Positions 19,780 through 28,230 of a stretch of DNA of 54,049 nt are shown here, piece by piece (the first letter of the stretch is position 1; each line of letters begins with the position of its first letter). The notes beneath the pieces were generated by a model. That model was not told the origin of the DNA and ran no database searches. It saw only the letters and a program-made list of their open reading frames with translations. The position numbers were made by a program, and so were the translations under genes. This stretch comes from Pelagibacterales bacterium SAG-MED32 (lineage in GTDB: Bacteria; Pseudomonadota; Alphaproteobacteria; Pelagibacterales; AG-422-B15): contig JACWEC010000002.1 in assembly GCA_014653725.1 (NCBI GenBank), forward strand, positions 1 to 54,049, written 5' to 3'.

Positions 19780-20797
19780 TTCTTTTTAATTCTAGATTGC
19801 TTCTATCAATGATCGAGGGATTAGCTTCAGGATATGACTCTTGCAGTTGTATAAATGTAATACATCCCTGTTCTTTTTGTTGCATGTTTACTAATGAAAT
19901 TCCTAATTTTAATAGCGCATCTGGTGCCTTTTTTGCATTTGGGAAAGTTTGATAGAGATTCAAATAATTTTTAGCAGCATCTTTGAAGTTTTCTCTTACG
20001 TAATAAGTCTCAGCTAGCCAAAAATGTGAATTACTTAAATAATTTCTATCATCCCCAATGGTAATAAATTCTGTGAACGCTTTTTCTGCTGTTTCATAGT
20101 CACCTTGCTTAAGTAAACTAATGGCATATTCATACTGACTTTTTTCATCACTCTCCGGCAGTATTGTTAAAGGCGTTTGTTGTTCCCCAAGGGATACAAT
20201 ATTATCTTGCGATATTGTATTTATAATTTGTTGCTCTTCACCTTCATTATTAATTTTTACTTCAAAAGGTGAATTTTCTTCTTCAGGTAAGCTTGACATA
20301 TTTATAGTTCCAAGTGATTTTGGCTCTAAATCTAATTCATCTTCATTAGCTATAAACATTTCGCTTTGCATTACACTTAAAGTGTTAGGTTGGGCATTAT
20401 TTTGAACTTTTTCTATATTCTCAGCTTTAGTGTTTAAATCTGTAAATCTATACTCTGCATCTTCTTTGAATGTGTTAAAATTATTTACAGTAGATTGCAT
20501 CGTAAAAATCATTTCTTCAATTTGAGCTGTTAGAGATTGAATTTCATTTTGAAGTTCTGCTATTTGAATGGATTGTTTTGCAATTATTGATTGATAATCA
20601 TCAAGACTTAAATTATTTCCTTGGTCAGAAGTTGTATTGTTAAATGTTGCTTTTTCAAGAACCTTTATTCTACTTTCGATTGTTTCTAGCTTTTGAAGAA
20701 GTTTATCTAATGGAATTTCTTCTGCATAGAGAACAGGATTGAATAATGTAAGAGCTATTAAAGTAATGCAAAAATATAGATAAATCTTATTGATCAT
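19760..20797 (-). CDS. cpoB: Tol-Pal-associated TPR protein CpoB (YbgF)
   Basis: This periplasmic partner of TolA coordinates peptidoglycan synthesis with outer-membrane constriction. An N-terminal signal peptide (IYLYFCITLIALTLFNPVLYA) is followed by a coiled coil over about residues 25-145 (heptads such as LLQKLETIESRIKVLEKATF), an acidic linker, and three C-terminal TPR units from QYEYAISLLKQGDYETAEKAF to DALLKLGISLVNMQQKEQGC. The 345 residues are longer than E. coli YbgF because of the linker. Its position after pal is canonical. Confidence 0.92.
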   Translation of the reverse strand: MINKIYLYFCITLIALTLFNPVLYAEEIPLDKLLQKLETIESRIKVLEKATFNNTTSDQGNNLSLDDYQSIIAKQSIQIAELQNEIQSLTAQIEEMIFTMQSTVNNFNTFKEDAEYRFTDLNTKAENIEKVQNNAQPNTLSVMQSEMFIANEDELDLEPKSLGTINMSSLPEEENSPFEVKINNEGEEQQIINTISQDNIVSLGEQQTPLTILPESDEKSQYEYAISLLKQGDYETAEKAFTEFITIGDDRNYLSNSHFWLAETYYVRENFKDAAKNYLNLYQTFPNAKKAPDALLKLGISLVNMQQKEQGCITFIQLQESYPEANPSIIDRSNLELKRNGCEIS

Positions 20798-20869
20798 AAA
20801 AATAAATAATTTTTATAAGCCTAGACTTATCTTTTGTCTAAATAAAGGCGTTAATAATTAAATATCTAT

Positions 20870-21400
20870 TTAATTTGTTCTTACAGATACTGATCTTCTG
20901 TTTTGTGCCCAGGCCTTTTTATTTGAGCCACTATTCACGGGTCTTTCCTTGCCAAAACTGATAGTGGTAACCCTGCTAGAACTAATCCCTTGTGTCATCA
21001 AATAATCTTTAGCAGCATTAGCTCTTCGATCACCAAGTGCTAAGTTATATTCTCTCGTTCCTCTTTCATCAGCATGACCTTCAATCGCTATTGTAACTGA
21101 TCCATTTGCTTTCAACCATTTCGCCTGTTTTTCTAATGTATTTTGAGCAGCTTTAGTAAGTGAATAGCTGTCGTATGCAAAAAATATTCTATCAGGAACA
21201 TCGATCGCTAACATTTCAACAGTATCTGATCCAACATACACACCGTCTTGTATTTCTACAGCTGAGGTTGATGATGATGTTGATGTTGATGATGTTGATG
21301 ATGATGCAGTATCTTTTGGCACAGTTTCACAAGCTGCCAAAAACAAAGCAAATAATATAATTACCAAATATCTGGTATAATTCTGAAAGGTTGAAACCAT
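20870..21400 (-). CDS. pal: peptidoglycan-associated lipoprotein Pal
   Basis: This outer-membrane lipoprotein binds peptidoglycan and TolB. The lipobox LAAC (Cys24) ends a clear signal peptide. A Ser/Thr-only linker (about residues 32-46) follows, then the OmpA-type domain with FFAYDSYSLTKAA, IEGHADERGTREYNLALGDRRA and RRSVSVR at the end. I start at the ATG at 21398-21400 (MVSTFQ) because GGGAG stands 9 bases upstream at 21410-21414. A longer frame from 21427 lacks support and spoils the signal peptide. The domain is intact. Confidence 0.95.
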   Translation of the reverse strand: MVSTFQNYTRYLVIILFALFLAACETVPKDTASSSTSSTSTSSSTSAVEIQDGVYVGSDTVEMLAIDVPDRIFFAYDSYSLTKAAQNTLEKQAKWLKANGSVTIAIEGHADERGTREYNLALGDRRANAAKDYLMTQGISSSRVTTISFGKERPVNSGSNKKAWAQNRRSVSVRTN

Positions 21401-21432
21401 TTTAATAAACTCCCGTAATATTTTCAAAGCCG

Positions 21433-21461
21433 TTAGTACTCTATTAACTTAACTTGCGCAA
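21433..21461 (-). promoter_or_regulatory. possible pal promoter with a palindrome over the -35
   Basis: On the minus strand, TTGCGC (21456-21461) and TACTAA (21433-21438) are 17 bases apart, an acceptable sigma-70 layout, about 33 bases before the pal start. The 12-base palindrome ACTTGCGCAAGT (21452-21463) covers the -35 and could be an operator. This rests on pattern only. Confidence 0.3.
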
Positions 21462-21479
21462 GTCTAGGATAAAGTTATT

Positions 21480-21499
21480 ACATATTCTTTAAAATATGT
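21480..21499 (-). other. small inverted repeat downstream of tolB
   Basis: ACATATT and AATATGT form a 7-bp AT-rich stem with a 6-base loop 24 bases after the tolB stop. There is no T-run on the minus strand, so it may stabilise a 3' end rather than terminate. Confidence 0.35.
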
Positions 21500-21522
21500 C
21501 TAATTTCAAGGAAAAATTGCCC

Positions 21523-22845
21523 TTATTGTATTAATTTTGACCAAGATGGGTCGGATGCATCAACCGGTGTAATAATTTTTCTCTCGTTAAACCCAGTCAA
21601 ATCAATAGACCAAATGGATGAAGAGTGACCGTCCCCTGCATCATTTGCTTTTGTTTCACGATAAAATATTAATACCCTCCCATTAGATGACCATGATGGT
21701 GCTTCTTGATACCAATTTTCAGTTAGTAATCTCTCACCACTTCCATCAGTTCTCATGACGCCAATAAAATATTGACCCTGATAAAACTTTGTAAAAGCAA
21801 TAAGATCACCTCTTGGAGACCAAACAGGTGTTGCGTAATTACCTCCTTGTTTTGAAATTCTCTTTTGATTTCGCCCATTGCTGTCCATTACATAAATTTG
21901 CTGGGACCCTCCTCTATCAGAATTGAATGTAATTTTTTTACCGTCAGGAGAATAACTTGGAGATGTATCGATTGCTGGACTGTCAGTTAGTCGTTCAACA
22001 ACACGATTTGTTAAATCCATGACGTACAAGTCAGAGTTGCCCTCTCTTGCTAAGCTCATAATTATTTTTCCTCCATCTGGAGAAAATCGTGGTGCAAAAG
22101 TCATACCCGGAAAATCACCCACAACTTCTTGTATTCCTGTTTGAATATTTAATAAATAAACTCTGGGCAAATTTTTAAAATATGAGAGATATGTAATCTC
22201 TTGTCTTACAGGGTTAAATCTTGGTGTTAAGACTAGTTCTTTTCCACTTGTTAAAAACTTATGGTTAGCTCCATCTTGGTCCATGATTGCTAGTTTTTTT
22301 ATTCTTTTATTTTTTGGACCCTCTTCAGCAACATAAACGATCCTTGTATCAAAGTAACCTTCCTCACCTGTAAGTCTCTCATATATTTTGTCTGCAATCA
22401 TATGACTAATTCTTCTCCAATTTTCAATTGTTGTAATAAGAACTAATCCCTCTATTTCTTTTTCCGCAAATGTATCCCATAAACGAAATTCTACTCTTAA
22501 CCTATCGTCTTCAATGGCAAGTTCTCCTGTAAGCAAACCTTGGGCTTTTATTAACCTCCAATCTGCGAATCTAGGTTTTAAATGCATGGCGCGATTAGTT
22601 TGAATGAATGCCTTATCATCAATTGATGAAAACAAACCACTTCTTTCAAGGTCATCTGAAATTACAGTTCTAATATTTTCTGTTATTTTCTTGTCTATTA
22701 TTTGTTGGTTATTGTCATGAAAGAACTCACTGATTGCAAGTGGAAGAGGTTCTCGATTACCTTCAGTTATATCGATTTCAATTATCGCAAATGAAATATT
22801 AGTGAATAATATTAAGGGAAATAAACATACCAGTAATCTTTTCAT
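21523..22845 (-). CDS. tolB: Tol-Pal system beta-propeller protein TolB
   Basis: This periplasmic protein links Pal with the TolA complex. A signal peptide ([17 protein letters not shown]) is followed by an N-terminal alpha/beta domain (LPLAISEFF) and a six-blade propeller with repeated blades: [72 protein letters not shown] and [15 protein letters not shown]. The 440 residues are standard. It is immediately downstream of tolA with 2 intervening bases and is co-transcribed with it. Confidence 0.96.
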   Translation of the reverse strand: MKRLLVCLFPLILFTNISFAIIEIDITEGNREPLPLAISEFFHDNNQQIIDKKITENIRTVISDDLERSGLFSSIDDKAFIQTNRAMHLKPRFADWRLIKAQGLLTGELAIEDDRLRVEFRLWDTFAEKEIEGLVLITTIENWRRISHMIADKIYERLTGEEGYFDTRIVYVAEEGPKNKRIKKLAIMDQDGANHKFLTSGKELVLTPRFNPVRQEITYLSYFKNLPRVYLLNIQTGIQEVVGDFPGMTFAPRFSPDGGKIIMSLAREGNSDLYVMDLTNRVVERLTDSPAIDTSPSYSPDGKKITFNSDRGGSQQIYVMDSNGRNQKRISKQGGNYATPVWSPRGDLIAFTKFYQGQYFIGVMRTDGSGERLLTENWYQEAPSWSSNGRVLIFYRETKANDAGDGHSSSIWSIDLTGFNERKIITPVDASDPSWSKLIQ

Positions 22846-22847
22846 AT

Positions 22848-23660
22848 TTAACCTCTTAGTATCTCTCTAGGATCAAAATTCAACTGTAAATTTTTCCAAT
22901 TATCATAACGCTCAGCTTCTGGTGCCTTTATAGGGTCACATCGTCTTACCGCTCTAAGAGCACTCTCTGCGAGTGTTCTAAAATATTTCTCGCCTGGCTT
23001 ATTCATCCGTTCATGCTGGACAACTTCTGGTGGTTTTAAAAGCGACCCATCTGTATTTAAAAATACTTTAATTTTTACTATCATTGTTTCATCATAAGGA
23101 ATTCCGAGTGGAATACTCCAACATTGCATAAATTGTGCTCTGATTGCGTCCTCCTCACTTAGAGTCAGACGCTTATCGAGACTTGGTGTTGAATCAAGGG
23201 CTTCATAATCCTTTTCAACGATATCTTCTGGATTTGTTTGTTTTGTATCTTTTTGCTTGTCAATTAACTCAGCTAGTTTGAGAGGATCAAATTTATCTTT
23301 CTTTTTTATCTCTGGCTTTCTGACTGGCATATTTTGTATCATTTTTTCTTCAATTTTTTTATTTTCAATTTTCTCTTCTGTGGACGGATCTTTTACTTTT
23401 TCATTTGATTTTTCTTCTTTTGGTTTTTGAATTGGTTGATTTAATTTTTGTTCTTCTTTTTTGTTTTCTTTTTCTGGTTTTTTATCCTCTTTCTTTTTAC
23501 TAATCTGAGGTACATTTGTTTTTTCTGCTATTTCGATCAGTTCAACTTGAATAACAGGAGGCATTTCAAGTTCATCATTATTAAATAAAGGGAGTGAGAC
23601 TATTGTAAAAAGAAGGATGAACAAGTGAAGTGATACTGATCCTACAACTGAAATTCTCAT
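22848..23660 (-). CDS. tolA: Tol-Pal system protein TolA
   Basis: TolA spans the periplasm and transmits the proton-motive force from TolQR. An N-terminal membrane helix ([16 protein letters not shown]) is followed by a Lys/Glu-rich linker over about residues 48-140 ([17 protein letters not shown]), and a C-terminal domain with [30 protein letters not shown] and [11 protein letters not shown]. The 270 residues are shorter than E. coli TolA because the linker is short, as in other Alphaproteobacteria. It lies between tolR and tolB. Confidence 0.93.
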   Translation of the reverse strand: MRISVVGSVSLHLFILLFTIVSLPLFNNDELEMPPVIQVELIEIAEKTNVPQISKKKEDKKPEKENKKEEQKLNQPIQKPKEEKSNEKVKDPSTEEKIENKKIEEKMIQNMPVRKPEIKKKDKFDPLKLAELIDKQKDTKQTNPEDIVEKDYEALDSTPSLDKRLTLSEEDAIRAQFMQCWSIPLGIPYDETMIVKIKVFLNTDGSLLKPPEVVQHERMNKPGEKYFRTLAESALRAVRRCDPIKAPEAERYDNWKNLQLNFDPREILRG

Positions 23661-23676
23661 ATTTAAGTCCCATTAA

Positions 23677-24081
23677 TTAATTGCTTATGGGTTTTGTAAT
23701 TAAAGAAACTTTTGAAAAGCCTGATCCAGATAACTCCCCAAGTACTCTCATTACTTTTCCGTAATCAATTGCCTCATCTCCTCTGACGTATATCTTTGTA
23801 TCTAATCTATTATCAGTTATTGCTTTTATTTTAGGAATTAATTCATCCAGTGCTATTTCTGTTTCTTGAATATAGATTATACCAGTCTCATTGATTGTTA
23901 CTTCCATTGGCTCATCATCAGATTGCAGGGAGTCAGCATTGCTTTCAGGAAGATCTACTTGTACGCCAACTGTTAATAACGGAGCAGTAACCATAAAAAT
24001 TATAAGCAGAACCAACATGACATCAACAAAAGGTGTAACATTTATATCGCTAAAGGGTTTTGAACGAGTATTTCTAATCAC
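23677..24081 (-). CDS. tolR: Tol-Pal system protein TolR
   Basis: This ExbD/TolR-family stator subunit has 134 residues. The N-terminal helix INVTPFVDVMLVLLIIFMVTAP carries the proton-path Asp in FVDVMLVL, followed by LPESNAD and a periplasmic domain (EVTINETGIIYIQ, IYVRGDEAIDYGKVMRVLGELSGSGFSKVSLITKP). It follows tolQ by 16 bases. Motifs and position leave little doubt. Confidence 0.96.
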   Translation of the reverse strand: MIRNTRSKPFSDINVTPFVDVMLVLLIIFMVTAPLLTVGVQVDLPESNADSLQSDDEPMEVTINETGIIYIQETEIALDELIPKIKAITDNRLDTKIYVRGDEAIDYGKVMRVLGELSGSGFSKVSLITKPISN

Positions 24082-24097
24082 TTAATAAATTTCATGT

Positions 24098-24802
24098 TTA
24101 TTTTGCACTTAGTCCTCTTGAGAAAATGACATTAAACTGCTCTTTAAATCTATACATTCGGGCATTCTCGTCATTCACTTGGCTTGTGAAAATATTATAG
24201 GCTATTACAGCTGGTATAGCTGCCAGAAGCCCTAGAGCTGTAGCAAAGAGAGCTTCGGCAATCCCTGGTGCCACCACTGCTAAGGATGTATTTCTTGATA
24301 TTGCAATTGACTGAAAAGAATTCATTATCCCCCAAACCGTCCCAAATAGACCGATGAAAGGTGTTGTTGCACCTATAGTTGCGAGATAGCTAAAGTATAG
24401 TGAGAGCTTTTCATTTTGATAATCAATTGCGGCTTCCATAATTCGATTAATTCTATCAGTAATGCTGTCGATATTTTTTTTAGTATCTTTATTTGATTTT
24501 TCAATTTCATCTACTGCCTCAAGAAAAACATACTTTATAGGACTCTCTGAGAGATGGTGGGTGGTTGATGCAATTTCTTTGATGGTACGTCCTGACCAAA
24601 ATTCTTCCTCAAATTGTTTGCTGATTTTTTTTAAAGACCTAAAAAGTCGTATTTTATGAATAATTATTGTCCATGAGAATATTGATGCTGCAAATAATAT
24701 AAGAATTACTAACTTCACTACTAAGTCAGCCCTAAAGAAAAGCGACATTAAGGTGAACTCATCGTTTATTTGACTTGTACTAATCAGAGCTTCGTTTTCC
24801 AT
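24098..24802 (-). CDS. tolQ: Tol-Pal system protein TolQ
   Basis: This ExbB/TolQ-family motor subunit has 234 residues and three membrane helices: [21 protein letters not shown] near the N-terminus, then [24 protein letters not shown] and [26 protein letters not shown], the two helices that form the channel with TolR. It is the first tol gene. No ybgC thioesterase gene precedes it; a small nuclease gene does, 39 bases upstream. Confidence 0.96.
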   Translation of the reverse strand: MENEALISTSQINDEFTLMSLFFRADLVVKLVILILFAASIFSWTIIIHKIRLFRSLKKISKQFEEEFWSGRTIKEIASTTHHLSESPIKYVFLEAVDEIEKSNKDTKKNIDSITDRINRIMEAAIDYQNEKLSLYFSYLATIGATTPFIGLFGTVWGIMNSFQSIAISRNTSLAVVAPGIAEALFATALGLLAAIPAVIAYNIFTSQVNDENARMYRFKEQFNVIFSRGLSAK

Positions 24803-24841
24803 AATATTATTTTAAAACCAAAAATTGTCTTAAATAGGGCA

Positions 24842-25225
24842 TCAAGTGTTAGTTTTCTTGCTTTCAAGTAAGATTTTGTATAGCTCCATAAAGTCATCTA
24901 ACCTTAAAACGCACAATGAATTACCAGTTGTTTCCCTATTTCTTCTTGTGATTACCACAGGAAATGAGTCTGATTTAGATGTTTCAATATTTTCTTCGAC
25001 TTGCTTAATTGACTCATGGATTTTAAATTTTTCAGTTCTCTTTGCCTCAACGTAAATATGAGGAGTGTTTTTTAAATCACTTCCTCCTGATGATTTTATT
25101 GCTCCACCACCAGACAGTGGCATTCGTTGTACAAGATCATCTCCACCAAAAACTTTTTCGTTAAAATATTTTGCTAACTCTCTTTCATATCCATCACCTT
25201 TTCTTTTTGGAGAGCTACCTGGCAT
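24842..25225 (-). CDS. small PD-(D/E)XK nuclease, Holliday-junction-resolvase-like
   Basis: These 127 residues have the layout of Hjc-type or phage-type resolvases: a basic start (KRKGDGYERELAKYF) with Glu14/Glu16, a Gly/Ser segment (MPLSGGGAIKSSGGSDL) with Asp50, the IYVEAKR strand with Glu60 and Lys62, then a helix (HESIKQVEENIE) and PVVITRRNRE. Asp50-Glu60-x-Lys62 is a complete PD-(D/E)XK site. The gene lies between yebC and tolQ, where many Alphaproteobacteria have ruvC-ruvA-ruvB-ybgC. A Holliday-junction role is inference; another DNA nuclease role is possible. Confidence 0.7.
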   Translation of the reverse strand: MPGSSPKRKGDGYERELAKYFNEKVFGGDDLVQRMPLSGGGAIKSSGGSDLKNTPHIYVEAKRTEKFKIHESIKQVEENIETSKSDSFPVVITRRNRETTGNSLCVLRLDDFMELYKILLESKKTNT

Positions 25226-25293
25226 AAAAACGAATCAAATTTATCAATTCATTAAAGACTAATTAATATATTAAGATTTTAAAAGTTAATTAA

Positions 25294-26037
25294 TTAAGCA
25301 ATTCTGCTTAATTCTTCATCGCTTGCCTCAAAATTTGAAAAGATATGTTGAACATCCTCGTCACCATCAAGCTCATTTATTAGATTTATAAGTGATTTCA
25401 ACCTATCACCTTCAACTTTAACTAATATATTTGGTCTCCACTGAAAACCAGATGAGACGGGCTCGCCGTATTTAGAAGCTAACAAGTCGTAAAACTTTGA
25501 CAATGCATCAGGTAAGCATACCGTTTCATATTCATCCTCTTCTAAAAAACAATCTTCAGCACCATTTTCAATTGAGAAGTTAAAAAACTCATCCTCATTT
25601 GCAATATCTTTATTGAATTTCAGAAAACCATAATGTTTAAATGCATGAGAAACCGACCCTGTTTCACCTAATGATCCACCAAACTTTTGAAACGTTGATC
25701 TGACATTAGATGCCGTTCTGTTTCTATTATCAGTCAGTGCCTCAACAATTATAGATGTACCTGCTGGGCCAAATCCTTCATATCTCATCTGGTCATAATT
25801 AACAGTATCTTTCTCTAAAGACTTTTTTATAGCACGATCAATATTCTCTTTTGGAAAACTTGATGCCTTAGCAAGTTGAATTGCTGATCTCAATCTGGCA
25901 TTTTGATCGGGGTCCGGAGAACCTAACTTTGCTGCAACAGTTATTTCTTTTGATAACTTAGAAAATAGTCCTGCTCTTTTTTTGTCTTGCGCTCCTTTTC
26001 GGTATTGAATATTTTTAAACTTAGAGTGACCCGCCAT
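25294..26037 (-). CDS. yebC: YebC/PmpR-family protein
   Basis: YebC proteins act as DNA-binding regulators or as translation factors that relieve stalling at proline stretches, depending on the paralogue. The start MAGHSKFKNIQYRKGAQDKKRAGLFSKL is diagnostic. NARLRSAIQLAKASSFPKENIDRAIKK, YEGFGPAGTSIIVEALTDNRNRT and FGGSLGETGSVSHAFKH follow. The 247 residues are standard. It begins 1 base after the ymdB-like gene, so the two are coupled. Confidence 0.95.
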   Translation of the reverse strand: MAGHSKFKNIQYRKGAQDKKRAGLFSKLSKEITVAAKLGSPDPDQNARLRSAIQLAKASSFPKENIDRAIKKSLEKDTVNYDQMRYEGFGPAGTSIIVEALTDNRNRTASNVRSTFQKFGGSLGETGSVSHAFKHYGFLKFNKDIANEDEFFNFSIENGAEDCFLEEDEYETVCLPDALSKFYDLLASKYGEPVSSGFQWRPNILVKVEGDRLKSLINLINELDGDEDVQHIFSNFEASDEELSRIA

Positions 26038-26838
26038 TTAATTACCTATTTTCCCCCCAATACGAATTGATTGAATATTTTTAGCGAGAAAATTGTCATG
26101 CTGCGATTCTATGATTACCCCACATAATGTACCTACTCCATCGGCAGGTGGTACTCTTTTTCTTTCAGTGTCTTGCGTTGCAAATTTTCTTACAAATTCC
26201 TGTTTTTTCGTTCCAATAACAGAGTCGTAATCACCACACATACCTGCATCTGTTTGATAAGCCGTCCCATGTTCCATAATGGTAGCATCAGCTGTTGGAA
26301 CGTGCGTATGTGTTCCTACTACTGCGGTTACGCGTCCATCTAGATGATGACCCATGGCCATCTTCTCACTCGATGCTTCAGCATGAAAATCTACAAAAAT
26401 GAATGATAAATCTTTTACATCAATTTTTTGCAATGCCTCTTCGATTTTGAAAAAAGCATTGTCGCAGGAGCGCATAAATAAGTTGCCCATTATATTAATA
26501 ACTGCAATTTTTTCCTTATTGCCCAGTTCGTAGATATTAAAGCCTAGTCCAGGAGATCCTTCTGCAAAATTATAAGGTTTTAAAAGATTTTGATCCTTAT
26601 CGATGTAATTGGTTATTTCTTTTTGATCCCATAAATGATTTCCTGTGGTAATGACATTTACACCGTAAGAATACAATTCATTACATATACTTTCAGTAAT
26701 ACCAAAACCACCTGCAGCATTTTCGCCGTTTGCTATTACAAAATCTATATTATTATCAGTAATCGCCTGTGGCAGATGATCTCTTAAGGAATGCCTACCA
26801 GACATTCCCATTACATCTCCTAAGAATAAAATTTTCAT
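26038..26838 (-). CDS. YmdB-family calcineurin-like metallophosphoesterase
   Basis: This TIGR00282-type protein belongs to the family that hydrolyses 2',3'-cyclic nucleotides or other phosphodiesters. Metal-binding blocks are visible: LFLGDVMGMSGR at the N-terminus, NGENAAGGFGI, TGNHLWDQKEI, VDFHAEASSEKMAMGHHLDGRV and VGTHTHVPTAD. The 266 residues match the family. It lies between the 5-formyl-THF cyclo-ligase gene (4-base overlap) and yebC. The physiological substrate is not known from sequence. Confidence 0.9.
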   Translation of the reverse strand: MKILFLGDVMGMSGRHSLRDHLPQAITDNNIDFVIANGENAAGGFGITESICNELYSYGVNVITTGNHLWDQKEITNYIDKDQNLLKPYNFAEGSPGLGFNIYELGNKEKIAVINIMGNLFMRSCDNAFFKIEEALQKIDVKDLSFIFVDFHAEASSEKMAMGHHLDGRVTAVVGTHTHVPTADATIMEHGTAYQTDAGMCGDYDSVIGTKKQEFVRKFATQDTERKRVPPADGVGTLCGVIIESQHDNFLAKNIQSIRIGGKIGN

Positions 26839-27410
26839 ATCACTTTATATAAATAACTTTCTGTTAAAATCCAATCAAGTTTTTGATCATGATTTTCAAT
26901 TGGAATTTCATTAACTTTTTGAAAAGAAAATCCAAGTCCTACTTTAATAATATCTTTTTCTTCTTGGGAGGAAAAATATTTATCATAAAAACCTCCTCCA
27001 TATCCTAATCTAAAACCACTTTCATTGAAGGCTAGTAAAGGCACTAAAACTAGTTTTGGAAAAATAATTTCATTGGTTACCTCAGGTTCTAAAATATTAT
27101 ATTTATTTTTAATTAAGTTAGTCTCACTACTAAATTTAAAAAAATTAATTTCTTTAGTTTGAGAATTAATTTTCGGTAAGCAAATATTAATATTTTTTTC
27201 AATCAGGTATCTATTTATAGAATTAGTGCTTAATTCAAAATTATAATCGATATATGAGGCTACATAGTCACTATTAATATTACTTAATAACGGACGTAAA
27301 TGCACATGAGACATATTTTTTTCTTCATAGTCTCCTGACAAATATTTTCTTCTATTGATTAGAAATTTGCGTATTATTTTTTTTTCTAGATGATGCTCTG
27401 TATTAATCAT
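26835..27410 (-). CDS. 5-formyltetrahydrofolate cyclo-ligase
   Basis: This converts 5-formyl-THF to 5,10-methenyl-THF with ATP, clearing an inhibitory folate. The 191 residues begin with the family's helical start (KKIIRKFLINRRKYLSG). They include the LPKI strand in the middle, LVPLLAFNESGFRLGYGGGFYDKYF, the nucleotide-site signature, and VGLGFSFQKVNEIPIENHDQKLDWILTES. The position next to zapA is classic (zapA-ygfA). The 6S RNA gene often found between these two is absent here, where the gap is only 25 bases. Confidence 0.92.
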   Translation of the reverse strand: MINTEHHLEKKIIRKFLINRRKYLSGDYEEKNMSHVHLRPLLSNINSDYVASYIDYNFELSTNSINRYLIEKNINICLPKINSQTKEINFFKFSSETNLIKNKYNILEPEVTNEIIFPKLVLVPLLAFNESGFRLGYGGGFYDKYFSSQEEKDIIKVGLGFSFQKVNEIPIENHDQKLDWILTESYLYKVI

Positions 27411-27435
27411 TAATATTAATGATTAGAAAAATTTC

Positions 27436-27798
27436 TTAACTTGCCTGTGAAAGTTTAGATAATAAATCTGTTAATTTTTCATTATTAGTTTCAATATATT
27501 TTTGACTTTCCATTTGTTGTTGATCTAAAATTTTTTCTTTTGAACTGATAATTGTTTGAAGCTCTTCAATCCTAGTCAGATTTGAACTAAGTTTTTGATT
27601 AAGATCGTGTATCTCATCAGCAATCAATAATGAAGCCATTACCATTAGCCTAGTTTCGCCTATTTTTCCGAATCTCTTGGTCAATTCTCTGACTTTAAAG
27701 TCTATTCGCGAACTTAGTTGCTTTAAGTGATTTTCTTCTCCCGGATCGCAAACTATCGCATAATCTTGATCATTAATATTTACAACTATTTCAGGCAT
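27436..27798 (-). CDS. zapA: cell division protein ZapA
   Basis: ZapA cross-links FtsZ filaments at the Z-ring. The globular N-terminal part (VVNINDQDYAIVCDPGEENHLKQLSSRIDFKVRELTKRFG) and the helix RLMVMASLLIADEIHDL are diagnostic, followed by a coiled-coil tail up to residue 120. It lies 3 bases after the DUF4164 gene and heads into the folate gene. Length and order fit Alphaproteobacteria. Confidence 0.92.
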   Translation of the reverse strand: MPEIVVNINDQDYAIVCDPGEENHLKQLSSRIDFKVRELTKRFGKIGETRLMVMASLLIADEIHDLNQKLSSNLTRIEELQTIISSKEKILDQQQMESQKYIETNNEKLTDLLSKLSQAS

Positions 27799-27801
27799 AA
27801 A

Positions 27802-28065
27802 TTATGAGTCCAATATGTCTTTAATTGTATAAATATTTTCATCAAGCTGTGAGGAAATACTTCCAGCGATATTTTTAAGCTCTAGGAAATCAGATTTCAA
27901 AATTTTAATTTCATTTTCAAGGTGATTATTTTCACTAAGAAGTTTTGCATTTTCATTTTCGAGAGATGATACTTTTTTTGCTTCTTGTGACAATTTTGCA
28001 ATTTCTCTACCAAGATTAGTAATCGTACTGCTGAATTGATCTTTTGTATCCTGATATGTTGACAT
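27802..28065 (-). CDS. DUF4164-like coiled-coil protein
   Basis: These 87 residues are nearly all predicted coiled coil (EIAKLSQEAKKVSSLENENAKLLSENNHLENEIKILK). In Alphaproteobacteria a DUF4164 coiled-coil gene commonly stands just before zapA, which is the arrangement here with a 3-base gap. A role with ZapA at the division site is likely but is not shown by sequence. AAGGG lies 7 bases before the start. It is the first gene of the long leftward block. Confidence 0.75.
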   Translation of the reverse strand: MSTYQDTKDQFSSTITNLGREIAKLSQEAKKVSSLENENAKLLSENNHLENEIKILKSDFLELKNIAGSISSQLDENIYTIKDILDS

Positions 28066-28230
28066 GTCGCACCCTTAATCTTTAGGGGGAGTTTAACTGT
28101 CTTTTTTATTCGCAGTCAACTTTTAAAATCATAAAAAAGAAATAAATTTTCTTTGTGAATAAGATATTATAATTTAAGACTCTTTCTACTTTATTGCTTA
28201 TATTAGGCTCATTATTGGTATTAAAAATAA
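28066..28230. promoter_or_regulatory. divergent promoter region of zapA block and tkt block
   Basis: This 165-base spacer is the longest in the window and must launch the leftward DUF4164-zapA unit and the rightward tkt-gap-pgk-fba unit. A TATAAT hexamer at 28168-28173 reads rightwards, but its -35 is poor. A weak stem (CCCT near 28076, AGGG near 28088) lies by the leftward start. No small RNA is recognisable. Confidence 0.4.

Noticed and set aside
21160..21360. A Met/Leu-rich protein opposite pal
   Set aside because: Its Met-Leu repeats are just the reverse reading of the Ser/Thr linker codons in pal.
24842..25225. Prophage remnant explaining the nuclease
   Set aside because: The gene is alone within a core operon with even spacing. 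No integrase, attachment site or other phage gene is near.
27411..27435. 6S RNA gene between zapA and the folate cyclo-ligase gene
   Set aside because: The gap is only 25 bases, and the 165-base spacer at 28066-28230 shows no 6S-like long bubbled hairpin.
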